NCBI GenBank assembly: GCA_963978545.1
Contig: OZ021725.1
Coordinates: 12,787,197 to 12,851,196, forward strand
Direction: 5' to 3'
DNA length: 64,000 bases
Origin: Linyphia triangularis
Taxonomy: Eukaryota > Arthropoda > Arachnida > Araneae > Linyphiidae
Of the stretch, positions 23,101-38,100 are shown one piece after another (position 1 is the first letter of the stretch; the number at the start of each line of letters is the position of its first letter). The notes below the pieces were generated by a model. That model made no database searches. It saw only the letters and a program-made list of their open reading frames with translations, and was not told the origin of the DNA. The position numbers and the translations under genes were made by a program.

Positions 23101-26100
23101 CACTTAACCACATGAGAAGATCTTGAATTTCTTGATTGAACAGTTGGGCTTCGTGCAAAGCTTCTTCCAGTTCACTCTGCCTTCTAGCAGCTTTATCCTG
23201 GAGGAATTGCCACCTCTTATTCAGTTTGTTGAGTTTACTCTGTGTAACACTAGCATCTTCACTACCACGATTGGCCTCAATCAGTTGTCTACCAGCAGAG
23301 TTAAGAGTGTCTACACTTGTCTGATGTGCTTGAATATCATTCATGAGTACCTAAAGAATACATTTTTTACTATAAATAGTTCATGAATTTAAAAGAAAAA
23401 TAAGGCTAAAACTAAAACTGAATTTCAAAAAGAGAGTATTTACTTGGATATTTATATAAAACTTTACCTTATGTTTGGCAAGCTCTACTTCAATGACTTG
23501 AGGATCGCCAAAAACTGGATTTAGATCATCCAGTGTCTTTTCAGTCTTTGACATCCAAACCATGAACTCATCCAATGCATGTTGGAACTGTCCCAGTCTA
23601 AGCAATGCATTTTCAAGTTCACGCTGTCTATCTACAATTCCTTTTAAGAGATCATCCCATCGTTTATTGATTTCTGCCAAAGGCTCTCGTATAGACTTCG
23701 CCTGTGCCGGAGATGTTCTCTCCATCAATTCATGTGCTTGACGATTCAAGGATTCTATTTCCACCATATGTGGGTCGACTTCTTGTTTGAAGCCCTAATA
23801 AGGAAATTTATAAGTCACGTGCTCGAGATAACTTTTACAATTTATTTCAATTAAATAAATCAGTTTGATCTAACAAAAATTTCTAATAGCTAAGAGAGTG
23901 GCATTTCTAAAAAAAATGCATTCTCTGCTAAGGATTAATTTACCAATTGAATACCCAAACATTTTAGACAGATAGTATACCTTTAGTAAAGCAATCTTTT
24001 AGCAAAGAAATTTCAAACAAATCAAGAACACAAAATGTAGAATCCGAATTCCACATAGCTTGTATACGAATGCATACAATGGTTAAATATTTTCATCAAA
24101 TTACCTGAAGCTGTTGAATTTGGCCTTTGACGGCTTCAATGTCTGATCCAACAGGTCCGAGGGCAGCAAAAGCTTCCTCAGCATAATCCAAGAATTCCAA
24201 AATATTCTAAAGAAAAATACACAATTGACATTAGTTCCCCAATTTAAAACAAAATTTAAAAGAAATTAAGATAAAAAAAAACAGTTAACAAAACAAGGAA
24301 TAATAAACAATACATACAACAAAAGTAATACATAAATTTCAAGGTAATGTCAAATTGTTAAGAACAGAGAAATGTTGTTACCCCAAGGATATCGTGGAAG
24401 TTCATGGCTTTCTCCATGGCATCCACTAAGTTCTGTTCTCGCTTGGCATAGAGCGATGTGACGTTCTCCCAAGCAGAGTCCAGATCTTCGATGTGCTTCT
24501 TCACCTCCGGTTTGTCGGGTTCTCCGCACAACTGCATCAAGTCGTGGCCGGCCTGCCTGCATTGGTCAACTTCAGGCTTTGTCTGCTCAATTTCTTGTTT
24601 AATTTCCTGCGAAAAAGAAGTATTTATAGTAAATCATTTCAAGATTTTATCACTTGTTTTGTAGTGGCAATGTTAAAGCAGTTAGATAATAAAATTTGTT
24701 TAATTATCATTAAGAATTAGTGATTGGTTATCAAATGTTGTGTAGTTTAATCTTTTACTTAGAATACTTCTACACTTCCAGATTGATTAAAAAGGTTAAT
24801 TTCGGATCCTATCAACACAAATTCCTGTATTCATTCTTGTACTGTCAAAGCCATTAGCAAAAATATTTCCAGAAGAATTTTTTTAACTACTGGGGCAGAG
24901 AAATAAATTGCTAATGTTGTAATTCAAATTTTAATTTAAGCTAGTAGTAAACTATTATAGAAATTCTGTTTTGATAAAGATTATTATCAAATAACAAATA
25001 TCCTTTAAAAATTGTCACGGCAAAGAATGCACCTCCAACAGAAAGGACATTAAAAAATCACTATATAGAAATCAATTTTTAAATTCTTTATATTAACTTC
25101 GATTTTTTTTTTATTTTTTGTCTTTGGGGCCAATCAAGTTTAGGGGGCAAAAAAAAAGTTAGTCTGTGGCACACAATCGATGGCTTTCTTCGTAAGGATC
25201 AAATACTATAAAAATTTATCTAAAGCTCAAAATCACTTAAATAAGTAGCAATTGCACATAGAAGTTGGCAATGCTCATAAAGGATTTATAGCAAAAAATT
25301 TATTTTTGTGGGTTACTTTTTTACTCTTAATTATAATCTGAGCACTTAAATCTTTAATCATTAATACATACTTCATTATCAAATATAATATAAAAATATT
25401 AATTTAAGACTGTAACTAAGTTACTCTAGTTTTCTGTCAAGCGATGAAAAACTTGCAGCTGAAATCCCTATAAAATCGCACTACAGGGATCAATTCCATG
25501 AATGATTTTTTCTCAATGCAAAAAACTCACCTCTAATGCTTCCTTCTGGTGTTGGATAGCAGTTGGTTCAACCGCAGGTGGTTCCTGTGCATTGAGGCTG
25601 TCCTGAAGCTCTTTTAGAGCTTTCATTACTAGAGTTAGCTCATCCCAGAAACGCTCTGCTGCGGCTAAAGCATCTTCCAGGGAGCGTCCGCGGTTTCTGG
25701 CTAACTTCTGGATATTGTCCCACAGTTGGTTCAGTTTGTCTAGCTTCTGCTTGATGTCTGGAAAGAGGGAAAGTGGTTAGGTGGATAAATATAAAAATGG
25801 TTTTTTAAGTACTGGAAATAATTAAACGATAGAGGGATACAGATGGTGTTGGATTTTCTTCTGAAGGGTGTCAACTTCCAAAAGTTTTACCGTATAATGA
25901 GGATTTAGGTTAATCGGATAGCAGCAAAATTACCTTAAAACAATATGCGAGGTTTAACATTACGGCTCTAGTTTTATTCCTAACAAAACCTCTTTTCACC
26001 TTTTCAATAAGTTTTCCTTTATTTTCAAAAGGTTACACATTTGATGCAAGTATGTGGCATATAGATCAAACTTCGGTTTCACTAGTTTTAGCTCTTAGTA

Positions 26101-29100
26101 TAAATTAAAAACGTTTCTGTACACACTTAAAACTTTTGGAGTATTTTAAAAATATATATGAATTTAAAATAAATTGATTGGTCAACTGGCGAGTACAGAC
26201 AGCAACTTTTATTGGTTTGCCTTAAAAGTCAAGGATACTTAGACTACCAGCTCGAGAAACGACTACCAGGAAATAAAACCTTTTGCCTACAATTGAGAGA
26301 AGTTGCTAGCCTATGAAGTTATTGACAAATAACGAAGTGAATCTCAGATGGAACGACAATTAAAAAAAATTTGTCCACAGAAGTAAGCTTAAAAGCCAAC
26401 CCATGAAAAAATCCCTATTTCAAAGTCAGATATCAGGAAAATTGCTAGAAGAGGAATCAACTATGATTTGATAGGTAATTGCTTTAAAGATAACTTTTGA
26501 GTTTCTCAAAATGCTATCTATGCAGCAACTCCAAATTACATCTTGTTACTTCTATTCAAGATCCATAGCAAAAATACTAACAAAATATAGATAACTCAGA
26601 TGACTACCAGAAAAATATCATTATTAGCTAACCTAAAGAATATCAACAAATTTCTATTTCAGCTTATTCCATCATTCAGTTGTTTAAAAAAATTACAAAG
26701 CAAGACTCTCCCTGGCTAAATTACTTCTATGGGCTTGCTCAGCTCTTTTCAAAAGTTTCTTACCCTCAGAAGTATAAGTTTTCTAAACTCCTTGAATTTG
26801 AGCATAACTACAGTGGACTTTTTGAGATAGTGAAGGCTATGCCATTGGTCATATCATGCCTTTACAGAACAATCAGCAATGTCTCGATTGTAAGTGGGAT
26901 GGAACCACCATTCTTGAAAATAAAAGTGCTTCTAGGGAGGACCTCTACAATGGCAGTGTCTGCCTATCTAAGTAGCTGCATCAATACTGGGAGGGTACAC
27001 CAACCCGCTTGAGTTTTTAGGATGAGCAGAAAACCTTTGAGAAGAAGAGTGTGGGTGGTGAAAGGGTGTCTTGGTGAAGTCAGGTGGGAGGTGTTTTTTT
27101 TTGCATAGGATCACATTCAGGTCAACATTTTGATGAGTCACTTTTGTAGGCTTGCCCGTGTCAGAACCAAGGAGGTTTATGTTGATACAGCTAAAGTCTA
27201 GAAGAGATTATCATAGCTTGGTAGTTTACTTGGGGATTTTGAAGCAACCATCACAAAAAAATTTAGGATTTTGTTCCAATGTATAATTATAGCAACAAAA
27301 TAAAACAGTTGAGCGTGTATTTAATCTTCGACAAAGGTTTAGATCCTGATATAACATTTTCAGATGAATAAGCTAATTGTCTAATGAAAAAGATTATGTG
27401 CATCCCATAACAGGGTGGCCATGATTTTACTGCAATTTTTTTTTTTTTTTTTTCAAAATTCCCCAATTTTTCCATACATGCAGACACCTTGATCAAATAG
27501 AACATGTATGCTAAAGAGATAAAAAGTCAATTTTTAAAAAAATAGTTTTGGTGGTAATGAAAAGTTTAAACTATTCCGTAAGATGAAATTTCTAATTATT
27601 ACCACCCCAATTCTCCACCTAAATGGCACAAAAATATGAATGAACGGGGAAACGTGCCTTCAATAAAATAGAAAAATTCCCTGATTTTTGAGAAATTAAA
27701 AAAAAAATCCCCTAACATTTTCTTGATTTCCAGGTTTTGTGGCCACTCTGCATAAGACATATTTAAAAAACTAATATGGGATAACATGAACTAAAACATA
27801 CTATCCCCCAATTTATTGAATTAAAAGGACACATATTTTTCTCCATATATTTCAAACTGGATCTTCTTGATCTCTATTTTAAATTTTTATTTCATATTTT
27901 ATATTAATATAAATTTAATTTATGGTTTAAAAAAAAAAAAAATGCCATATAAAACATTTAATTAAAGAAAAATATTTAAATACCAATTACATTTTTTTTT
28001 TTAATTAAATCAATCAACAAAAACTTTCTTGAAAAGTAAGATCTCCCTGCAGCATTTAACAATGTTGTAAATACCTTTGACAGCAGGATCTCTAGCTCCA
28101 CCTGCCTTCACAATAACATCATCTGCAGCTCTCTTCACTGCTTCCAGCGCATTGGATCTCTTGTCCAAGTCTTGCATCACGGCCTGGTTCTCGTTCAGTT
28201 GTTCTTCGATTTTCTCGGTGTGAGCAGACACTGGTTCTGCATTTTGGAGCTGGTCTGCTGTGTTGCTCAAAGAGTTTAACATGCCATCCAGTTTGTCAGA
28301 GAACTGAAGAAATTATTACCATGTTATTGTTATAAATTATAGTGAAAGAATAATATTACGTTATTGTTATTAGCTACTTTTAAAAATGCATAATTCTAAC
28401 TGAGAAAACCAATGGAAATTTGAATTCCATGTAGTTGTGGCAGTGTGTCAGCTTTCATTAAAATTCATAGGAAAATAATATTCAGATACTTTCTTCTTCT
28501 TGAAGAAATATTTAAATTGTTTAATATGTCTTCAAATGAACAATGAATTCCAGACAAACTAAATATCAATTTCAGACAAATGTAGATGATGTATTGAAAT
28601 CATTCTTAATAAATAGAACCAATCATAAAAACATGCGTTTCCAAAATAAAAAAATAGATAAACGTTTGCTTAAGGGTGCAGGGCCTCAGATCTTACTCTG
28701 CGATCACATGCACAGTCCAAGCAGCCAACACTATGCTCCCCCGCTCAGTTCATGTGATATTTACATCAGAGAGAAAACCCTTCATAGAAACCATAAGACT
28801 GCCATGATCATCAGAGAGAAACATTTGTGTCATTCATTCCTTCCCTTAATTCCTTCTTTGTAAATGTTGTACCTAGTCATCATTAAATTATTAATTTAAT
28901 ATGGAGTCATATCAACCCTTACAATCACAACCTTCTTAAGTGCAACGTTTTGCAATGGCATACATCTGTTATTCCATCAACACAATCATAGTTTGAATAA
29001 AAAGACATTTACCTGTGATGTGGCTTGCATAGCCTCTTCCAATGCATTCTGCCTGTCCCTCAAGAGATCCTTAAGGGCATTGTATCGGCTGTTGTCAGAA

Positions 29101-32100
29101 TCCATAATACCTTGTACTCGCATACCTTCCTTGGGAGTGCACAGCTTTTTGATGGCAGACCCAGTTTTGTTGAGTTTGTCAACAAGAGCTTTATGCTCGT
29201 TTACTGATTGCATAAGAGCCTGAAAGGAAGCAAAACAAATGTATTATGATACGCTAAAAATAAGACAGCATAAGTATATATATTTTTGACCACAGAAAAT
29301 CTATCTTGATTGTTCCATAAGTTATTTTTAAGACGTTAGGTTTTGTTTTTTATTTACCTTCATAAAAATAGTTCCAATTTTATCTGGTTCAAAAATATTT
29401 CTCTTTTTCCTCAGTTTTTTCCACTGCTTAATACAGTCAAACCCCTCTGACGCGAAGTCGATGGGGGCCATCGAAATTGTTCACGTTAACCGAATTTCAG
29501 GTTAAACGAATGGAGTTCAACAAATAAATTAACACTAAGTTTTAAAGGCAGAGAACTGCTTTTACTTCGGGTTAAACAGGATTTGCTGTTAAGAGATTTG
29601 TGTTAACGGGGTTTGACTATGAAATATCTTGTACAGAAAGTCAACACATTTATTAATTTTTACTCATGGCTTGTGTTCATTCAGAATTTGTTATTTCCAG
29701 TATTAATCAAGCAAAATTAAATGTGAAATATTTTTTATTAGTAAGTTTCTCTAAATAAGAGTCTTTATTAGTTCAATACTTGAAATAATTTTTTTTAAAT
29801 ATAACCAATAAAAAATTTCAGAACAAATCGGCAATTTAAAGTCGAACGGTTTTTTAATCGATTAGTTTTAAACAAAAAATGTGCAACAAGGCAAACTTCC
29901 ACACATTAAAAAATATTTCCTCTTACCTTATTCCTGTCTTGCTGCTTCTTAATTTGATGAGCATTGAGGGCTGGCGTCTCTGATAGCTCCGCCTCTGCCT
30001 CAATATCATCCAACCACTGACACAGATCATTATGAGTCTCAAAGAAGTGTTCGGCCAATGGTAAGGCTTGCTCCAGGGCAGCCAGCCTATCAGCACATCG
30101 AGATGAAACAGTGTTTGCAAGCTCTTTTAGCTGGTCTGCCTTGTCTCGAACTTCTGCAAGATCGTTACCACTGGATTCCCTCATCAACTTCTTGGCAGCT
30201 GAAAGGATATCTCGAACTCTGCCCTTTTGACTGCTGACTTCTTCATTTAGTTTCTAAAATAAAAGAGTGGAGTTGTTTTTAGAAAACAAGAGCGGTTTAC
30301 GATAAAGGCGCATTTCAGTTGAATGATCATTAAAAAATATTTTTCATCAGTGTTCACAGCTGTAGAAGAAACAGAGCAAGTAAAATATAAGAGAAAAAGG
30401 ATTTAGAAGCGATAATAACCTTTTGTTCTTTAAGTAGAACCGCGAGTGAATCTGGATCAGCGGAAAGTGGCTCAGCATTCAGGATCTGCTTCTCGACTTC
30501 ATGGAACCAATCGAGTAGATCTTCAATATCACCAATGACCTAGTTGTATTAAAATAACACATTAAAAATGTACATGTACGGAGAAAAAAAATCACATTCA
30601 TTCACCCGGCTAAACTTAAAAAAACCCAAAAAAAAACCATCAAGTACGAGTAATTCTTTACATAATGATTTCAGATTCTGTTATAGAATCACTTAGATAA
30701 CTAAAATTAACAATAGCATTTGAAGGGTACAGAGTGTAACAGTACAATGCCAACAAAATATTATGAAAAACAAGTTGTTTAACACAGACAATGCACTCTC
30801 TATCCAATAAAGCAAAACTGTTCTCTTAATATAATGAATTTATTACCAATATAAAATTACAGATGATAGTTCACTTTTTATGTTCATAGACACCTTGATA
30901 ATTTCAGTTTTGACAAACATAACATTGTACATTTTTATCCACTGTACCCTTTACTTTCCATTTATTTAAACAAAAAAATGTTTAGTCAATTTATGAAGAT
31001 CTGTGTGTAGATGTGCTTAAGTTTTCTTCAAGATTAAGGGAGAAATTTGTAATTTTTTTTTTTTTTGAATAAATAAAAGGGGATGCTTTTGATACAATTG
31101 TAAACTTTGTAGAATTCCAATATGCATTTTTTAACCGGAAATCCATATAATACATCATAACTACAGTAAAAAGTTAAAATTAAAAACCTAATTTAATTTT
31201 TTTTTTAATCCTAATAAAGGACTTATGAACAAAATCTCATTGGAATTACTCTACACGAATATATCCACAACTTAATTAAGCTATTCCAAACACTTTAAGG
31301 CAGACAACCACAGTAAAATTATTCTCCTGTTTTTCTCTTTGAAGTAAATTGAATTCCTTAAAAGCCAACTGACCTCCACATTCCTCTGTTTGGACAGATC
31401 AATCCTCTCAGCCTTCCTCTGGACTTGTTCGCAGATGGTGTCGAACCGACGGTTCACCCTGGTGACCTGGTTCTCTATGTCTGCCGCCCCTTGCCCAGGG
31501 GACATCTGGCACAGTTGGGGACCCAGGTGGTTCAGGGTGTCCACCAGTGGACGGTATTCTTGGATCTCGCCTTCCAGTCTCTGCGGAAAGAGAGGGCAAA
31601 ATTTGTCACAAATGTTGTCAGTGTGCTAACTCAAAAGTAGATTTTATGGGAGCAACTAACAATATTATTATTAAGGTTCACATGTACAATTGAGACGATT
31701 TTCTTTAATTTTTATGTTAGAATTTCAAACTTTTTGGCAGTATATCAGAATTAAAAATGATGCATTTTTATAAATCAACATTTTTCCCCTGTTAATTTTT
31801 TAATTAGCTAATTGCAATTAAAATGACTGATTATGACGTTATTCAAACGGACCTAAGTAAACTTGTAATTAACTTAGAGGTATGATTTTTATTGCAAATA
31901 AAAGATATTATATTAATGCATGTTTCCATGCAGAATTGTGAATTTGGCTTTAAAATTTATTTAATTATAAGTTTTTAAATAAAAAGTTTGAAAAAATACA
32001 GTTTTTAACAAATAATGAAGATTAAAATATAAATAAAAATGTGTTTATAGCAATATATATTAGATTTTTTATGGAAACATATTCATACCTATTGTCTAAT

Positions 32101-35100
32101 AATAATAATTATTATTTTTGAGTTTTATAAATCGGACAATTTATAATGAAGTTATGACCGTTGACGTAAAGTCATATAACAACAAAATGTCATTCTTCAG
32201 AAAACACATTTAAAGTTTACTACACTACTTAATGTGATACAAAACAGGTTCACAAAAACCACTGTAATTTAAAAAGTATTTTGAGTCCCAGAAAGAAAAT
32301 GGTATAATTTTAAAGGTAATGAATTCTGGAATATTTTTAAACAAAGAGACAAAAATGCATACTTTAATCAAATTTTGCAATTTCTAATGTATATGTATAC
32401 CTTAACCAAACTGTTATTAATCAAGTAAAATACCTGTATGATAGTTTCCTGACTTGAGAGGCCAATGTTCTCTAGATTCTTCAACTGTCTTTCTGTGGCA
32501 TCCATCCAGGATGTGACGCGCTCGTGGGACGCGTGGTAGTTCTGGACCAATGGCAGCGAGTCCTGGGCCTGTCTCAGTTTATCGGCTGCTCGACTCGTAA
32601 GGTCAGTGAACTTGACGCTCAAATTGTCCAGTTTTTCTTTCATGCGGATAACATCATCACCTGCCACAAGAGAGGAACATGAAAGTAAGTTCATTGATTT
32701 GGACGTTATCTGCTGCAAAAGAAACACTAGAGCTATGCTGAGCAGAAATGCCATTGAAATTGTGGAATATCGAGAGACATGCCTCTCGAGAGAACTTAGA
32801 AGAGGAAAATGTAGTGCATTTGAGAGAAATTAGGAAGTTTTGCTTACGGCAAAAAGATAAGCATATAAGATTTTGTAAAATTCGAAACTGTAGTATGTAA
32901 ATATTTTGTCAATGGATTTATTCATACATTGCTGGTTCTTGAACCTTATAGTGTGTCAAGTACAAGAAATCAATTTTAAATTACAAATTTTTAAACTAAT
33001 TAAGGGCAGCTGAATACTTAGCTCTTTTGGATATTGTAAAGGGGACCATAAAAGAAATGAAAATTTCGACATCAATGTATTGTTACAAAAATTAATAATA
33101 AGCAATAAAAATATGAATTTAATTTGTAAATAAAATTTTAGTTATGTTTTCTCCAGACGGAATGTTTAAAAATGCAATATTTTTTTTTATCTCAAAGCAG
33201 CTTACTGTGCATTTATTGAATTATTTATTTAACACTTTTATTAAATCTCAAAACATTACTTTTTTGAGACACATTCAATTTAAAATTTTCTGTAGGGCAA
33301 AAATTGTATATAAATATGGTTTGATAAAATTTGAGAATACGTACTAGAAATACAATACATTTAAAAGTAAAAGATGCTTCAAATTTTCTCAAACGTAGTT
33401 TAGTGATCTAGTATTTTGCAAAAATCAACTAAATAAAAGTATATTGAGCTCACCCGATGCATGTTTCATTATGTCTTGACCTGCATTAGCAACATCATCA
33501 ACTTGTTTCTGGTGATCAGCAATTTCTTCACTCAGTTCCTACAAAAAATATTCATAATAATTAGCTGAAATTTAATTTTAAAAAAAAGTGTATACTTAAT
33601 TTAAACATATAATTTATAAAGTGTTTATTTTTTATCAAGCATTTTAAAGATATTTATTATTATTTTTCATCTTTTAAGTAATAACAAAATTGTTGAACAA
33701 TTAATTCTCAGCAAAGGGTTGGTAACAAACTGTCTATTGCTGTCCTTGATAAAATTTTCTGGTGGTCTCTGAGAGTTCAAAAGTTGATTGATAAGATAAT
33801 GATTACTAAAACATTTGATGATGATAAAAAAAAAAAAAAAAAAAAAAAAATTAATGTAAATGATGTTATAAAACTTTTTTTACTGTTACAGGGTTCCCAC
33901 TCAAATCACAGAATGAAAATCAATGACTTTTAAGGACCTAATCAATGTTTTCAAGGACCTTTGAAAATTTGTTTTCAGGCATCATTTCAATAAATTTTTA
34001 ATAAAGTATATTCTGCCAAAAAAGTTACAAATTGGTGGATGCGTAATACAAATATGTCGGAAAATTTTGATACTGTGCAAATACGTGGCAGTCACGCGGG
34101 GATAGCACGTCCGAGTTGTATTTTTATAAATTTTGCAGCTGGCCACACAACATCTGCAAAAATTAAGGACTTTTAAGGACCTCTAAGTATTTTCAAGGAC
34201 TTTTAAGCACCTCAAAGCATTTTCAAGCACTTTCAAGGCCTTGAAAACATGTTCAAAAATATTAAGCACTTTTAATGACTTTCAATGACCGTGGGAACCT
34301 TGTGTTATCTAGATTTTACATCTTCAAAATTTAATTATATTTTTTTTACTCCCTTCGTAATACTTTAACGCTGATTACACAAGAACAATTTATATTTCAG
34401 GGGTGTGCTGCATGAAGCATAAAAAGGTAAAAACCATTAATTGAACTAACGCCCATACCTCAATAGTTTCCATTTCATGCCTAATTTAATGAAGTATATC
34501 CAAGTCAAAAAAAATACTCAATTATTACCTTACATATAGCTAAACAAAAGCACAATTAAATAACTAACCCTGCATATCAATAGTGAATACTTTCTTAATA
34601 ACATTTCATTAAATTTTATCAATTATTAGAACTCTTTTTAATGAACACAAATTTAAATTAAAAATCATAAATTACTTTTCTGAAAGACACTTTAGTTAAA
34701 ATCAAAATTAAATAGTTCAGATTCACGGAAAAAAAGAACACCCAACTTACAACAAGTTCATCCAGTTGCTCTTGTAGTTTCTCCACATAAACAGACAGAA
34801 TGCGGAACCTCGAGAACCTTGAAGCCATCTCGTCAATCCATGCCATCAAGTCCTCGTAGTTGACATTAAAAGCACCCAGCCCCTGGAATGCCTCGGCCAA
34901 CAGTTGCCCAATGTGCTCGCTGTCTTCCACTACTTTGGCAAAGTGGTTGGTGGCTTCTTGGAGTTTTTCCACCACCATTTGGGCCTCGTCGTCTCCTACG
35001 AGACCCATCAGGGTCTGGGCGACTTCTGTTAGTTCTTCAAAGGCTTCTTTGTGGTCCATTATGTCTTCGTGAAGAGCCTGGAATTGATTAGTGTGATATC

Positions 35101-38100
35101 ATTGGGATAGAACACATTTTAACGAATTTTAATTAAAAAAATATTGTATTGAGTAATTCTTATTTCAGCAAAGATAACATTCCGGTTTGTTCAATTAGAA
35201 CTTTAAAATTATGAAGTAGTTAGCAGTTCTTTCCATCACTCAAATATTGTTCCACTTAAGAGACCTTTTTAAGTATTGTATTTTAAGTTAAACTTCAGTT
35301 ATACATTCTTCTATTAATAATATTTTCTTAATGTTAAAAAATAAGAAGATAAAAATTTCCACTACCACTGCTAAAACTATATAATAGCAACATAAGAATA
35401 AAACAAATTGGAGATTTAAGTGTACTTAAAAAAATTTTATTACCAAAATCTTCATTTGAAATGAATGAAATTCCAATTTCCAAAATTTAAAATTTTTAAC
35501 TCGTTTATATAATTATAAATGCTAAGTTTTTCAACCAGTTACAATATTATTCAAATAATTAAGTTTGTAAACTCATTAGTATGTATTTCAATGTGGAACA
35601 TTGAAAATGTTTACACTGAAAAAGTAAAACTTTACTGAATTGAATAAGCTCTTTGTCCCTGTTCATTAAACTAAAAACAATCCACTGAGATACATATCAA
35701 GTAAAAAAAATGAGCTAACAAGACGGAGCTAACACGGAAAAACGGTAAAATTTGTATGAAATTATTGCACGAAACAATTACTGTTGTCATATCAATCATA
35801 TTTAAAAAAAAAAAACATTTCCACTAACTGGACCACTTTAAACACAAGTCCTTCCAATGCAAGTTATTTCAAAATCAACATTTAAGCCAAAGAACTATCT
35901 TAAAATACCATCACATATAAACAAAATCAACCACACCAACCATAGATGAATCCCATCATGCAAAAATTAACAACCCAAAGATGGCGTCACCTACCTCATG
36001 TTCTATCATCCTTTTCCTTATTTTCTCTTGGTCAGTAGGAATAGTGGCCATAGCAGCCAGTTTTTTCTCTGTCTGCTCAAGCCACTCCTCCAGCGGGATG
36101 ATTCTGTCCTGGAAGTCTTTAGCCACAGGTATGGTCCTCTCGAGCGCATCTGTCCTGTCGCGAGCGCAGCTTGAGAGTTCGTCAAACCTCTGCATCAGGT
36201 CTCCGAGCTGCTGTTCGATCTGCATTCGTTCCAAGGGCTCAGCATTCTTCATTATTTCTGAGCCCATCTGCATCAAGGAAGACATGCTGTTCTGGCGATC
36301 CAGAAGAAGCTTGTTCAAGAACTAGAAAGAAGGGTTCACACTGTTAGGACATTATAGATTTTAGGGTATTTAAAGAGAACAGAAGAGAATTCAATAAGAT
36401 AATTTTTTATATGGTTTTACATCATATAACTTAAATATCAATCACAATTGAAGGGTAACGACAAAAAAAAAATCCGTCTAATTTTTTTTTAATCGTGGTT
36501 TTCCCGCCATCTGCAAGGCTATAGCAGATTGGTTAACCATGTAGAGTTCTCTGGCAAGTAAATATCTTGGAACTGGAGATTTTGAGCAACCATTTACCTC
36601 AACTCTGATATAAGCCTTGAAACTTGAAATAAGATTTTCTGGAGAATTGAATAAAACAGACTCTGTTTGTTCTTTGCTGTAGCCCTTCAATTATTTAGAA
36701 ATATATATTGAGTATATATCAAAGAAATAATAATATAACAATAGAATAATAAGCACCCTCAACTTAACAGAAGTAACTTTTTGCATAATATTTTTTGTTA
36801 ATAAAGTTTGAGTTTAATTACAGTCTGTAATTGACAAGTACTAGAAAATACTATAAACCATATTTGTTTTTGATGCACACATATAACATTCTCAGCATTC
36901 TGATTATTTATAGATTATATTAACTCAAAGTAGTGTCCCCAGATAGAAAATAGATATTTTAATTAAGACATTCATGCCATTTGGGATGTAAGGTAATCTG
37001 GTTATGATGCACATAAAAGCTTTAGGTCAAACACTGTTAAAACATTTATTATTTAAGACATCAACATAGTCATCGAATGGCAACTTACTTTCTGTTCCTG
37101 AAGTTGAGCCTTTACCACCTTGTAGTCAGCAGAAGGTGGTTTCTGATTGGCTACCATCTCCTCTGTATCCTCCAGCCATTTGTGGAGACCCTCCAGAGCC
37201 TCCAAGAACTTTCCAGACTGCAGGAACGCAATATCCAGCTTTCGATCTCGATCGTTCATCTGGAGGTAAAAAGTTTCACAGATCAGAAAATGAGTACAGG
37301 ATAATAAATACTTCAATAATAAAAATCCCACTGCTAATTGGAAAACGTTTTATGAAATACATACTCTCTGCTTGAGACTGTTCCACTTTTCGTTTAGACC
37401 GTCCAAATCTTGTTCCAAGATGGCTGTGTTCACTCCTGGTGAGGCAGACTGAATCAGGCCTTGTCCGACTTTGTTGATGTTGTCAATTTGCTTGCCCAAA
37501 GGCTCAAGGCGATCTTTGTGGTAATGCTGCAATGAAACATTTGTGCAACAGGTATAGTAATGACTATATATTTTTAACTATAAAAATGTAATTTTAAAAA
37601 TCTGTTAATATGTTTTTAGGTAGAGTTTTGCTAACTAAATAAGTAAACACATTTTCAAATTAGTACAGATACAGTAAAGATTGACAGATTATGTACAAGC
37701 CATACCCAGACGTTTTTCTGTTTTGCCTTTCTACTACAAGTTCAGGCTTTTGCAAAGAGAATGACAAAATAGCTTATTAACTCTATTCGAACGCATCATA
37801 TATAACCATCACTCTAAAACTACACCAGTATACAGGGATAAGATTGGCAAAAAGTAAAATGACTGAAATCATATGCGAGTAAGAAATTTGTGCCAAAATT
37901 TATACGTGAAAGATGTTATAAGAAATAAAACATCAAAATATACAACATGATGAAAATATTACACAATAATAATTAATAACTTAACTACTTTTTAATCAGT
38001 AATTATAAATTACAAGAGAGGGAAGGTTTATTAGACTCAAGGTGAGATAAGGTAAAACAGAATGCTTTACTCTCAAAACACTGAGGTGGTCATGTGATTT

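Noticed and set aside
21539..23386. Several plus-strand open frames of 60-180 codons opposite the largest exon
   Set aside because: Antisense shadows of the long spectrin-repeat exon.
26680..27012. Plus-strand open frame of 110 codons in the intron between e35 and e36
   Set aside because: No family likeness, no promoter or splice context, and within an intron of an opposing gene.
28543..28863. Plus-strand open frame of 106 codons
   Set aside because: Low-complexity, no recognisable domain; likely chance.
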